Counted from the stretch's first letter, positions 26,307-35,093 are shown. The stretch is 64,000 nucleotides of DNA from JBBDNV01 sp040877415 (GCA_040877415.1 JBBDNV010000090.1:1-64000), one strand, 5' to 3'. The notes: generated from the letters alone by a model not told the origin. Translations and numbers: made by a program.

Positions 26307-28871
26307 CTATCTCTTGCTCTTGGCCAGTTTCCGAACTTTGGTTCTTTGCAACGTCTCGAACTGCTCCATGACGGAACCTAGCACGGTGTCTTCCGGCTTA
26401 GTGCCGTTGTTATGGTTGTTAGCGTGCGGCTGAAGTGTTTCGAGGTTTGTTGCGACGACGGATGGTGCGGCAACGGGCGGGGCCGGCGGCGGGCTGCCAA
26501 TGCGCTGGGCCAATGCCTCGGATTGCATTTCCACCGCCTTGCGCAATTGCCGTAGCTCCTCGCTCCAGCGGTCGCGCTCGGCCGCGCCAACCCGCTTTTG
26601 CTCGGCAAGTTGTTCGACCAGCTCGGCGCCCCGATGCCGGAGCAAGTCTAGCTCGTTTTCCAGTTGCTGCCGCTCCATTTCCGCGGCGGCCAATTGCTCC
26701 TGCAAGAATGCGGTGTCCGGGCTCTGGGCCATCTGTTCGGTCAGCCGGGTCAACTCGGAGTTGGCCGCGTCGAGTTCCGCGCGAAGCTGGGCTGCCTCGG
26801 CAGCACTCTCGGCCAGCGGTGCGCCTTGACCGCGCAGCCGCGCCAGCTCGTCGCTGGCCGTCTGGCGGCCGGCTTCGAGCCCTTGAATTTCCTTCCGCAG
26901 GTGTTCGTTTTGTTCACTCTGCGCCTGGAGCCGTTCTTTGCTCCGCACGATTTCAGCCTCGGCTTCGAGCAAACGCGCAAGGGCGGCGGCCAATTCCGCC
27001 GCGGCGAAGCCGTCGTCTTTAGCGGGCTGAGAGGCCCGCAGAGCCCACGTTTCCGATTGCCGCTCGAGCACCTCGCGCATCCGGCGCAATTCGTCGCTCC
27101 ACTCGTCGCGCTCGGCAGCGGCCATCCGCTGCTGTTCGGCCAGCGCTTCGCCGAGGTCCGAGGCCCGCCGGCGCACCGCTTCCAGTTCGCCTTCCAAATG
27201 CTGGCGCTCCGTCTGCATGCCGCACAATTGCTGTTGCAGCTCCGCCCCTTCGGCCGGGTTGGCGACCTGGTCGCACAGGCGGGCGATTTCGACTTGTGCC
27301 GCGGACAGCTCGCCTCGCAGCCGGGCAGCCTCGGCGGCACTCCCGGCGAGCGGCCCGAATTGGCCGCGAAGTTGCGCCAATTCCTCACGTGCCGCCTCGC
27401 GATTGGCTTCGCGGCGACTGATTTCCTCGCGCAATTGTTCGTTCTGCTCGATTTGAATCTGCAGCCGGTCCTTGCCGCGCACAATTTCCGCTTCCGCTTT
27501 GAGCGCGTGCTCCTTGGCTGCCGCCAGCGCCGCCGCGTCCTCGGCAGCCTGATCCGCGCGCTGGGCCCAGGCCTCGGATTGCCGATCCAGGGATTGGCGA
27601 ACCTGTCGCAACTCTTCGTTCCACCCGTCGCGCTCGGCGGCCGCCAATCGTTTCTGTTCGGAAAGCGCTTCGTCCAGCTTCGAGGCTCGCTCGCGCAGGG
27701 CTTCCAATTCGCCTTCGAGATGCTGCCGCTCGGTGTGCATCGCGCATAGTTGCTGTTGCAGCTCCACGCCCTCGGCGGGGCTGGCCAACTGATCGCGCAA
27801 GCGTCCGATTTCGCCTTGCGCCGCGGCCAATTCGCCGCGCAGCCGCGCCGCCTCGGAAGCCGTGTCCGCCAGCGGCGCAAATTGCCCGCGCAGTTGTGCC
27901 AATTCGTTGCGTTCCGTTTCCCGCTGCGATTCGAGCCGCCTTTTTTCCTCGCGCAGTTGTTCGTTCTGCTCGAGTTGAACCTGCAGACGTTCCTTGCTTT
28001 GCACGACGTGGCCTTCGGCCTGGAACAACTGTTCTTTCGCCGTGGCCAGCGCCGCGGCGTCGTCTGAAGCCTGGGCCGCGCGATGCGACCAGGCCTCGGA
28101 TTGCTGCTCCAGCACTTGCCGCATGTGGCGCAATTCGTCACTCCAACGGTCGCGCTCGGCGGCCGACACTCGCTGCTGTTCGGCCAGCGCTTCGGCCAGC
28201 TCGGTGGCGCGGTGGCGCATCGCGTCCAGTTCGCTCTGCAGTTGTTGCCGTTGGGCCTGCAGCTCCCGGAGCTGCCCCTCGAGCTTGTCTCCGTCGCCGG
28301 GCGTCGCGGCTTGATCGCGCAGCCGTGTAATGTCGGCCTGCGCCGCGGCTAGTTCGCCGCGCAGCCGCGCAGCCTCCGAAGCGGTTTCTGCCAGGGGCGC
28401 AAACTGCCCGCGCAGTTGGGCCAGCTCGTCGCGCGCCTCGCGATAATCGGATTCGAGCCGCGCGATCTGCGCGCGCAGTTGTTCGCTTTGTTCCGCCTGG
28501 AGATCCAGCCGCTGCTGGTTCTGCGAGCATTCGCCCTGAACCTGGGTGATTCTCTGGTTGGCCTGCGAAAGTTCGTCCGCCTTGGCTTCGAAGTGTTTCT
28601 TGAGCGTCGTGCAGCGGTTCGACAACTCGGCTTCGGCGCGAGCGCGGTCGGCGATTTGACGTTCACATTCCGACAGGCTGCGACGCGCCTCGGCCAGTTG
28701 GCGGCGACAATCGGCCAGCTCTCTGCCCCGCTGCTCGCAGTCGACGAGCGTCTCCTCGAGGCATTCGGAAACCGACTGGTAACCTCGGCGCAGCTCGCGG
28801 ATCGACTCCTGCAGCGGTCGACCCAGCGCTTTCAGCGGTTGTGACAAATCGAGCGACAAATTCAAGCCCAT
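26307..28871 (-). CDS. Large coiled-coil protein built of four long repeats
   Basis: 854 residues starting at ATG 28871 (MGLNLSLDLSQPLKALGRPL), first gene of the operon. After a short leader nearly the whole chain is Glu/Arg/Gln/Ala-rich heptad coil. About 160-residue units are repeated four times, each beginning with ELAQLRGQFAPLA or a close variant and including ASEAARLRGELAAAQ, LQQQLCAMHTERQHLEGELE and AERDRWSEELRQMR-type segments. The last ~60 residues are Pro/Ala-rich, then basic (LAKSKR). It could be a filament, spacer or scaffold for the GTPase partners. No enzymatic motif is visible. The frame open upstream to 28949 adds residues unlike a start. Confidence 0.8.
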   Translation of the reverse strand: MGLNLSLDLSQPLKALGRPLQESIRELRRGYQSVSECLEETLVDCEQRGRELADCRRQLAEARRSLSECERQIADRARAEAELSNRCTTLKKHFEAKADELSQANQRITQVQGECSQNQQRLDLQAEQSEQLRAQIARLESDYREARDELAQLRGQFAPLAETASEAARLRGELAAAQADITRLRDQAATPGDGDKLEGQLRELQAQRQQLQSELDAMRHRATELAEALAEQQRVSAAERDRWSDELRHMRQVLEQQSEAWSHRAAQASDDAAALATAKEQLFQAEGHVVQSKERLQVQLEQNEQLREEKRRLESQRETERNELAQLRGQFAPLADTASEAARLRGELAAAQGEIGRLRDQLASPAEGVELQQQLCAMHTERQHLEGELEALRERASKLDEALSEQKRLAAAERDGWNEELRQVRQSLDRQSEAWAQRADQAAEDAAALAAAKEHALKAEAEIVRGKDRLQIQIEQNEQLREEISRREANREAAREELAQLRGQFGPLAGSAAEAARLRGELSAAQVEIARLCDQVANPAEGAELQQQLCGMQTERQHLEGELEAVRRRASDLGEALAEQQRMAAAERDEWSDELRRMREVLERQSETWALRASQPAKDDGFAAAELAAALARLLEAEAEIVRSKERLQAQSEQNEHLRKEIQGLEAGRQTASDELARLRGQGAPLAESAAEAAQLRAELDAANSELTRLTEQMAQSPDTAFLQEQLAAAEMERQQLENELDLLRHRGAELVEQLAEQKRVGAAERDRWSEELRQLRKAVEMQSEALAQRIGSPPPAPPVAAPSVVATNLETLQPHANNHNNGTKPEDTVLGSVMEQFETLQRTKVRKLAKSKR

Positions 28872-29255
28872 CGTTGGCCGGCACGGTGGCCCTGGCCGAG
28901 CCACCTCGTTCGTTGGCCGCCGCGACAGCCACGGTAGCTGTCGTCGCATCGGCGCGCGGCGGCTCGGGCCCGGATGTGCGCAAAAGGCCCTGCCGCCTTG
29001 GCAAATCTAGGTCACACCGGGGGCGATAGCAAAAAGCGCGCGACCTGACTCGTCCCCCTGCCAGACGGGCAAAAGACGTCAAAACCGGGTCAAACGGAAG
29101 TCTTGTAAAGCGTTCACGCATAGGCATTTACGGGAGTTGGCCGAGTGCACAGTCTGCGCAGACCTTGCGGAAAACAGAAGATATGGCATCTTTGAAGGCT
29201 AACAAACGCATGGCGGTCAACGGATCTTAGCAAACACAGATAAGGAGAGTCGCAG
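28872..29255. other. Divergent intergenic region
   Basis: This 384-base interval separates the leftward operon (first codon at 28871) from the rightward gene at 29256, so both promoters should lie here. I see a purine-rich Shine-Dalgarno (AAGGAGAG, about 29241) for the right gene but no confident -35/-10 pair and no gene. Confidence 0.45.
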
Positions 29256-29711
29256 ATGCTTTCGAAACGCTGCATGCTAGTTGCCTTGGCCTTGGGGACG
29301 ACATGGATGGTGATACAAACGGCACAAGCTCGCCCGGTCGCGCCGGCCGATGCGCAGACGGCCAGCATCGCAAACGCCGAAACCGTCACCGCCGAGCCCA
29401 TCAGTGGAGCTCCCGAGCCGGATTGTTGCCCTCCGCCGTGCATCAAATATCGCCATTGCGGTCCAAAACTTTGCTGCGGCCCGTGCAAACCCCCCAAGCA
29501 GATCGTTTTGAAGGTCAAGAACCCCTGCACGTGCTGCGAGGTGGAAGTGCCGGTGTGCCTGCCGGCTTGCTGCGAAGGGGATCCGACGGTTTGTTGCGGC
29601 AAGGGCTTTCTGTGCCGTGACGTCGTCGAATATGAATGGTGCTGCGGCTTCTACGTTCGCGTCGCGTTTAAGCGGTGCGGCGACCTGGTGGTGACCACCT
29701 GGGGGCGGTAG
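29256..29711 (+). CDS. Cys-rich secreted protein, 151 aa
   Basis: A signal peptide (MLVALALGTTWMVIQTAQA region) is followed by an Ala/Thr/Glu-rich linker. The rest contains 19 cysteines in about 90 residues, often as CC pairs (CCPPPC, CCGPC, CTCC, ACCEGD, VCCGKG, WCCGF). The periodic CC pairs suggest a disulfide-rich extracellular fold or metal-binding surface protein. It ends in GDLVVTTWGR. AAGGAGAG stands about 9 bases before the start. I do not recognise the family. Cys-rich small secreted proteins of this kind are common in Pirellula-like genomes, but their job is unknown. Confidence 0.75.
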   Translation: MLSKRCMLVALALGTTWMVIQTAQARPVAPADAQTASIANAETVTAEPISGAPEPDCCPPPCIKYRHCGPKLCCGPCKPPKQIVLKVKNPCTCCEVEVPVCLPACCEGDPTVCCGKGFLCRDVVEYEWCCGFYVRVAFKRCGDLVVTTWGR

Positions 29712-29887
29712 ACGCCCGGCACGGCGGCGACGCGTCGATTGCCGGCGATCCGCCGCCCTGCCTATCATGACTCGTCAAACGCCAAGCTAAGCCGACCAGT
29801 GGAAGTCACGCCTTGGGCACCAATACGCGCCGTCACGATCGTCGCGACAGACCGGCTCAAAGCCGGGGCGCCGAAGCGGTCACGGTC

Positions 29888-30148
29888 ATGTGGATGATGT
29901 CGGTCATGACGACCGTCGTCTGCGGCGTGGCGGCTTTGGTTCTGCTGACCGCCGGCAATCGAGCGGGCACCGATTACCCGCAGCTCTTTGGCCGGATATT
30001 GCAATTCAGCGCATTCGTATCGGCGGTCGTTTCGCTGGTGCTTCTGGGCGCGGTGCTCAAAGTTCGCAGCGAGCCGCCGCCGGCGGCCGTGACATGGTTC
30101 GCAGTCGTCGTCGCCTTGCTCACGATCGGCGCGGCATTTCTGCACTGA
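29888..30148 (+). CDS. Small membrane protein with three hydrophobic segments
   Basis: About 86 residues from ATG 29888 (MWMMSVMTTVVCGVAALVLL). Three hydrophobic stretches lie at about 5-22, 35-57 and 68-86, so it should sit in the membrane with little outside it. The frame is open further upstream from a TTG with a basic leader. ATG 29888 has no strong Shine-Dalgarno sequence and the start is uncertain. It converges with the radical SAM gene, whose stop lies at 30157. No family recognised. Confidence 0.55.
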   Translation: MWMMSVMTTVVCGVAALVLLTAGNRAGTDYPQLFGRILQFSAFVSAVVSLVLLGAVLKVRSEPPPAAVTWFAVVVALLTIGAAFLH

Positions 30149-30156
30149 CGTTGGCG

Positions 30157-31602
30157 CTACGCAACGTGGCGCCGGTCGGCCGCATCGATATCCGATCGTT
30201 CCACGATGGGCAAGGCCGAATGCGGCTTGGGCGGACCCTGATGGACCTGGGCTGCGGGCTGCGGCACGCTGGGAAGCCGCCATCCCAATCGCTGCAAGCT
30301 GGGCCAAACCAACGGGGCATTCGCGGCCAGCCAGCGCGAGCGGAAATAATAGCTCACGAAACACTTGGCGTGCAGCTCGGAAACCCGTTCGGGCGTCAGA
30401 TGCTTGTACTTGAGCACCGGAGTGTACACCGTGTACTTCGTCGTGTCGAACGTGGCGATCTCGGATCTGATCTGCTCGAAGAATTCCGTGCCCGGATAAG
30501 GCGTGACGATATTGAAGTTCGCAAACGTCGGGTTCACGCTTTTGGCGTAGCGCAGCACGGTGCGAATCGACTCTTCCGTGTCGTCGGGAAATCCAATCAT
30601 GAAACCGGCCACGGTGCGGATCCCCAGCGATCGGCACAGCAGCACGAATTCGCGCTGCCGATCGTCTCGAATCGGGGCGCGGTGATATCGCCTGAGGGTT
30701 TCTTCCGAGGGCGTCTCGATGCCCACGGTAATGCTCGAGAGTCCCACGTCGGCGAGAGCGCGCAGCACGTCCGGTCGCAGCAAGTCGATGCGGCTTTCGA
30801 TCGAAAATTGAATCTTGCGCGGCAGCGAGCCGATCAATTCGGCCAGCCGAAAAACGCGCTTGCGGTCGACGCCGAACAGCGGATCGCGGAATTTAAATGA
30901 CCGGAATCCGTGCGCCTCGATGCCCGCCCGCATCTCCGCGGCGACCATCTCGGGCGAACGCAGCCGGGTGGAATTTTCGATGATGATGTAAGGACAGTAA
31001 TTGCACTTCAGCGTGCAGCCGCGGCTCTGCTGCACCAGCGCGGTGGGAAATTTTGTGAAGTCGTATCCGATGCGAAACTTCCGCGGCGAAAAGGGGGACC
31101 AATCGGGAAACGGCAACTGGTCCAGGTCGGCCACCTTGCCGACGTCGATCGTGCCCGGGCCCGTGGCCAACACTTCGTCAAGCTTCCACATGAGTTGTTC
31201 CGCCTCGCCCTTGACGATCGTGACGTCGAGTCCGTCGAACGCTTCGCTCATCGAATGCGCTACGGCGCCGGTCACCAGCACGCGGCAGCCCGGCGTGGAA
31301 GCCAGCGCCCGGGCGATTGCCTGGCGCTCGAGCGCCAAGGTGATCAGCGAGGGGTTAAAGACGTACAAGTCGGCGCCCGGGGGCACTCGGTCCAGAACGT
31401 ATTGGACGCTGTGTCCCAGGCGGCTAAAAATGGCGGCCAGGTAGGCGAACACCAGCGCCACCGGCCGCGTGTCGCGTTTGTAGTAGTGCCGCACGATGCG
31501 GCCGCCAATGCCCCCGTTGCCCGGAAACTGGCCTACCCCGTAGCCGCCGGCAAAATCCTTGGCCACGTCCAGTTTCCGCGTATCCCACAAAACGACGCGC
31601 AT
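30157..31602 (-). CDS. Radical SAM protein with B12-binding-like N-terminal domain
   Basis: 481 residues. The N-terminal Rossmann-like part (about 45-135, VFAYLAAIFSRLGHSVQYVL, ADLYVFNPSLI, VLVTGAVAH) resembles cobalamin-binding domains but lacks the DxHxxG ligand motif. The radical SAM cluster is CTLKCNYC (C196, C200, C203). SITVGIETPSEETLRRYHRA and GFMIGFPDDTEESIRTVL are typical of BchE/HpnJ-like members. It follows the glycosyltransferase gene by 38 bases on the same strand and may act on the same product. The reaction is unknown; a 110-residue C-terminal region is specific to this subgroup. Confidence 0.83.
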   Translation of the reverse strand: MRVVLWDTRKLDVAKDFAGGYGVGQFPGNGGIGGRIVRHYYKRDTRPVALVFAYLAAIFSRLGHSVQYVLDRVPPGADLYVFNPSLITLALERQAIARALASTPGCRVLVTGAVAHSMSEAFDGLDVTIVKGEAEQLMWKLDEVLATGPGTIDVGKVADLDQLPFPDWSPFSPRKFRIGYDFTKFPTALVQQSRGCTLKCNYCPYIIIENSTRLRSPEMVAAEMRAGIEAHGFRSFKFRDPLFGVDRKRVFRLAELIGSLPRKIQFSIESRIDLLRPDVLRALADVGLSSITVGIETPSEETLRRYHRAPIRDDRQREFVLLCRSLGIRTVAGFMIGFPDDTEESIRTVLRYAKSVNPTFANFNIVTPYPGTEFFEQIRSEIATFDTTKYTVYTPVLKYKHLTPERVSELHAKCFVSYYFRSRWLAANAPLVWPSLQRLGWRLPSVPQPAAQVHQGPPKPHSALPIVERSDIDAADRRHVA

Positions 31603-31640
31603 CGGGAATTCCTTTCCATGGCGGCGGTCAGGTGCAAGTC

Positions 31641-32912
31641 TTAGGCCGCTCTACCGAGCGTGTCCGCGCTCGGCGGCTGCACCGGGGCGGCGGCATCACC
31701 GGCCTTTGGGCGCTCGATGCTTTTGATGCGGCCGCCCGGATACATCTCGTAGACGATTCCTTTCCACACGATACGGCGGGTAAAGGCCGAGCAAACGAGC
31801 CCCAGCCAGCCGACAACCCCCGCCACCGGCCCAAACCAGATGTCGAACCGCCGGGCCGCGGCCAGTTCACCCTGCCGGTAGGGCAGGTAGTAGCGCGAGG
31901 CGTCGTGGCGTAGATGGGCCCGCCACAGGTGCAGGGCGTACAACAGCCCGACCGCAACCGTCGGCTGCCAGGTCCAAGCCGCGCCCGAGACCAGCCCCCA
32001 GCCAGCCGCCACGAGGCTGCCCCAAAACAAGCCCTGCATCACGCTCGAGCCGAACAACAGCGCATACCAGTGCACCGGCACGTAACAGCGGCCGATAATC
32101 AATTGTCGCCGCACGAAACCAAACATAGAGCGCCAATCGACGTCCAACGGCGACGGCAACATGCACATCGGCTCGGCGGCCACGTCGTGGTGCTTCTGGG
32201 CCATCACGCGGGTGGCGATCAGGTCGTCGCTCAACGTGCCTCGCCAGGCATCGCGCAGCCCGCTGGACTCCCACACATCGCGCAGGATGGCCCATGAGCC
32301 GCCCCAAATCAGGTGATGCTTGCCGGGAAACATGATGGGCACGACCGCGCCGTTGATGCTCGAAAGGATGCAATTCGCCAGCGTCGCGCGCTTGGGCACG
32401 AAGCACCGGTATCCCGTCGATACCGGCGCGTCGTGCAGGCGCACGGTCAGCAGGCTCAACCAATCGCGCGGCGGGCACACGTCCGCGTCGACAAACACCA
32501 GTACCTCGACGCGCTGCGGCAGATTCTCCGTTGCCACCAGCAGGTTGTGCACCTTCTGGCCGGTAGACGTCGAAATGCCGGCGATCGCCAATCGCGACTG
32601 CGTGCCGGGGTACTGCTCCATCACCCGGCGGATCGTGCGACAGGCTGGATCCTCCATGCTCTCCACGACGAACACGATTTCGTAATTCCCGTAGTCTTGC
32701 TCGAACAGGGGGCGCAAGTTGGCTTCCAGATCGACGTCGGCCCCCTTGCAAGGCACGAACAGCGCTACGTGCCGGTGGTGCGACCCTCCGGGCCGGTGTT
32801 GAGATCGACTGCGCGCGAAGCGCCGGTGTTCAAAGGCTTGCCAGGTGATCAACAACGAGACGATCGCGGCCCCGACGATAGCCGTCCAGTAGAGCGTCGT
32901 TAGCCAGTCCAT
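31641..32912 (-). CDS. Membrane glycosyltransferase, GT2/GT21 (ceramide glucosyltransferase/HpnI-like)
   Basis: About 423 residues from ATG 32912 (MDWLTTLYW). An N-terminal membrane helix precedes the GT-A domain. ALFVPCKGADVDLEANLRPL and VFVDADVCPPRDWL give the first acidic metal-binding positions. GGSWAILRD, TLSDDLIATRV and the FGFVRRQLIIGR segment correspond to the D3 and (Q/R)xxRW region of GT21 enzymes. Three or four hydrophobic helices follow (about 300-390). It probably transfers a sugar to a lipid acceptor in the inner membrane. It is the first gene of a two-gene unit with the radical SAM protein. The lipid acceptor cannot be read from sequence. Confidence 0.82.
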   Translation of the reverse strand: MDWLTTLYWTAIVGAAIVSLLITWQAFEHRRFARSRSQHRPGGSHHRHVALFVPCKGADVDLEANLRPLFEQDYGNYEIVFVVESMEDPACRTIRRVMEQYPGTQSRLAIAGISTSTGQKVHNLLVATENLPQRVEVLVFVDADVCPPRDWLSLLTVRLHDAPVSTGYRCFVPKRATLANCILSSINGAVVPIMFPGKHHLIWGGSWAILRDVWESSGLRDAWRGTLSDDLIATRVMAQKHHDVAAEPMCMLPSPLDVDWRSMFGFVRRQLIIGRCYVPVHWYALLFGSSVMQGLFWGSLVAAGWGLVSGAAWTWQPTVAVGLLYALHLWRAHLRHDASRYYLPYRQGELAAARRFDIWFGPVAGVVGWLGLVCSAFTRRIVWKGIVYEMYPGGRIKSIERPKAGDAAAPVQPPSADTLGRAA

Positions 32913-33138
32913 TGTGTGGCACCTTCCATGGCGCGGCGGCGAGCTCCACACGCAACCGTTCAAGGGCGCGCAAGGAGCATGGAGTGGGCCGAGATGATAT
33001 CGGCCGAGCTAAACCGGGTCAATGCCGCTGGTATGCCTGGCCGCCAGCGGCATATCTCGGGGGTGGCTCGTGCGGCTACAATTGAACGACGGGCCGACGT
33101 CCGAGGGCCCCATTCGCGAAGCACCACAATAAGCAGCC

Positions 33139-34521
33139 ATGTCCGACGAAGTGCAACACGAAAAGCTGCCGGAAACGCCCGATGAGGCCGACGAACTGGC
33201 GGCCGGCGGCTCGGCCGGCTTTCGGCATGCTTGGGCGAAGGTGCGCGAGTTTCCGCTCTCGCCCGGCGTCTACCTGATGAAGGATTCGGCCGGGCGGGTC
33301 ATTTACGTCGGAAAGGCGAAAAACCTCCGAGCGCGGGCCGGCAGCTATTTTCTCAAAGCCGCGGCCGAAGATCGGCGCACTGCCGACCTGGTTCGCGAAA
33401 TCGCCGACGTCGACTTCCTCCAGGCCGAAAGCGAAGTCGACGCCCTGTTGGTCGAAGCGCGGCTGATCAAGGACGTGCAGCCGAAATTTAACCAGGACTT
33501 GAAGGACGACAAGTCGTTTCCTTACCTCGAGATCACCACGCGCGAGGACTTTCCGCGCGTCGAATTCACGCGCAAGCCGCACGAAAGAGGCACCAAGCTC
33601 TACGGGCCGTTTGCCGGCGCGGGCAGCCTGCGCGGGGCCGTGCAGGTGCTGCAAAAGATTTTCAAGTTTCGCACCTGCTCGCTGGACATCGACGAGCAGG
33701 AAGAGAAATGGCGCTGGTATCGGCCTTGCCTGCTGGCTTCGATCGGACAATGTTCGGCGCCCTGCAACCTGCGCATCTCGAAGGACGAGTACCGGCGCGA
33801 CATCCAGCGGCTGCGGATGTTCCTGGAAGGGAACAAGCGGAAACTGCTGGGGCAGATGAAGGAGGAAATGCGCGCCGCCGCCAGCGAATTGCAGTTCGAG
33901 CAGGCGGCCCGGCTGCGCGACGAAATCCACATGCTCGAGACCCTCGACGAGCGCGGTGAGCTGGAGACCCACGTCCAGCCCGAGGTATTCTTCGTCGACC
34001 CGAAAAAGGGGCTCGCCGGCCTGCAGAAGGTCCTCAAGCTCGACGAGCCGCCGCGGACGATCGAGGGCGTCGACATCGCGCATCTGGGCGGCGGCGAGAC
34101 GGTGGCCGGCCTGGTGCAATTCATCGACGGATTGCCCTTTAAGCCCAACTATCGGCGGTTCAAAATCCGCGACGTGGCGGGCGTCGACGACTATGCTGCC
34201 ATCCGTGAGGTGATCGCCCGGCGGTTCCAGCGGCTGCACGACGAATCGCAAGTCTTTCCCAACCTGCTGTTGGTCGACGGCGGCAAGGGGCAACTCTCGG
34301 CGGCCCTGGAATCCTTTGCCGAACTCGAGATCGATCCGCCCGTGGTCATCTCGCTGGCCAAGCGGGAAGAGGAAGTATTCGTGCCGGGCGCCGACGCTCC
34401 GCTGCGCCTCAGCCGCCATTCTTACGCCTTGCGGCTGTTGCAATACGTGCGCGACGAGGCGCATCGATTTGCCCAGCATTACCACCACATGCTCCGCCGC
34501 AAGAGTATGCTGGGCGAGTGA
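33139..34521 (+). CDS. uvrC: Excinuclease subunit C, short form without C-terminal HhH
   Basis: 460 residues. It has the N-terminal GIY-YIG nuclease (SPGVYLMKDSAGRVIYVGKA, then NLRARAGSYF), the conserved Cys-rich segment (CLLASIGQCSAPCNLRIS) and the UvrB-interacting helical pair (ELQFEQAARLRDEIHMLETL). The RNase H-like second nuclease part follows with GVDIAHLGGGE, LLLVDGGKGQLSAA and SLAKREEEVFVPG. Canonical UvrC is about 600 residues with a tandem helix-hairpin-helix DNA-binding end; this one stops just after LRRKSMLGE. The stop at 34521 is genuine in this frame. It may be a natural short form or a truncation. Confidence 0.9.
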   Translation: MSDEVQHEKLPETPDEADELAAGGSAGFRHAWAKVREFPLSPGVYLMKDSAGRVIYVGKAKNLRARAGSYFLKAAAEDRRTADLVREIADVDFLQAESEVDALLVEARLIKDVQPKFNQDLKDDKSFPYLEITTREDFPRVEFTRKPHERGTKLYGPFAGAGSLRGAVQVLQKIFKFRTCSLDIDEQEEKWRWYRPCLLASIGQCSAPCNLRISKDEYRRDIQRLRMFLEGNKRKLLGQMKEEMRAAASELQFEQAARLRDEIHMLETLDERGELETHVQPEVFFVDPKKGLAGLQKVLKLDEPPRTIEGVDIAHLGGGETVAGLVQFIDGLPFKPNYRRFKIRDVAGVDDYAAIREVIARRFQRLHDESQVFPNLLLVDGGKGQLSAALESFAELEIDPPVVISLAKREEEVFVPGADAPLRLSRHSYALRLLQYVRDEAHRFAQHYHHMLRRKSMLGE

Positions 34522-34610
34522 GGAATGCGGCCGCGGTGCTTGAGGAGTGCGACCAATTCATCCAGGCGGCGCGCGGCTGCCGAGCGATGACTTTGACCGG
34601 CCTGAGACGT

Positions 34611-34795
34611 CTACGGCTCGCCGATTCCCAGATCCCGACAGATCTTGCGCGCCAAGAACTCATTGAGTTCGCGATGTCGCGGCACGGTCGACGTCTTGCG
34701 ACTTGTCTCGTGCACGTAGACGCTATGCTTCCCACCCTCGCGCAGCAGTCGACACCCGTTCGATTCCAAATGCCGAATGAAGGCCTGCGCTTCAT
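34611..34795 (-). pseudogene. hicA: hicA toxin, frameshifted after four codons
   Basis: The ATG at 34795 overlaps the hicB stop (ATGA), as in intact hicBA loci. It begins M-K-R-R, but the next codons are then in the wrong frame. One base later the conserved HicA body is in another frame: AFIRHLESNGCRLLREGG, then HSVYVHETSRKTSTVPRHRE and FLARKICRDLGI up to the stop near 34611. A one-base loss near 34783 explains it. The double-stranded RNA-binding toxin should therefore be non-functional unless a downstream start or slippage rescues it. Confidence 0.75.
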
Positions 34796-35010
34796 AACGC
34801 AGGCAATTCAAACGGCTCGCGAGTGACCTGCTGTCCAACCAGCGCTTGCTCGGCCAGCTCGCGATTGGCGGCCAAAACCAGTTCCACCGCCTCGCGCAGG
34901 TTTTCTCTGGCTTCTTCAAGGGTTGCGCCCTGGGTGTTGGCACCCGGAAGCTCCTCGACGGACGCCACATAACCCTCGGCCACCGGAATGAACACCGCGG
35001 TGAGTTTCAT
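34792..35010 (-). CDS. hicB: HicB-like antitoxin, 72 aa
   Basis: 72 residues: KLTAVFIPVAEGYVASVEEL (the degenerate RNase-H-like strand pair of HicB), then PGANTQGATLEEARENLREA and VELVLAANREL. The C-terminal QVTREPFELPAL is shared with the second copy at 37509-37727, so the two are close paralogues. HicB normally neutralises HicA; here the toxin gene is frameshifted, leaving an orphan antitoxin. ATG 35010 is the natural start, with CGATGA overlap effects downstream only. Confidence 0.8.
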   Translation of the reverse strand: MKLTAVFIPVAEGYVASVEELPGANTQGATLEEARENLREAVELVLAANRELAEQALVGQQVTREPFELPAL

Positions 35011-35048
35011 TCATCGCTCCAATGCAAGACGCTTCAAGACGTGGCACG

Positions 35049-35093
35049 GAATCCGGCGCATTTGACCCCGATTTGGCCAAAATCGTCGCCGCT
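35049..35093 (+). repeat. Tail remnant copy 3 (integrase-tail family), truncated
   Basis: Plus-strand translation ESGAFDPDLAKIVAA is nearly identical in sense to copy 2 (ESGAIGPILAKIVAA) and related to the tail at 38850-38933. It breaks off in mid-motif at about 35093, where the NHL-like fragment begins in another frame. It therefore marks a recombination or deletion junction. Confidence 0.6.

Noticed and set aside
25073..27749. Long plus-strand frames (432 and 361 codons) opposite the GTPase operon
   Set aside because: They mirror the FGE and coiled-coil genes and have no domain character or ribosome site.
26307..28871. Repeated DNA suggestive of CRISPR or satellite repeats
   Set aside because: Units are about 480 bases, in frame and coding for heptad coil; no short repeats with unique spacers.
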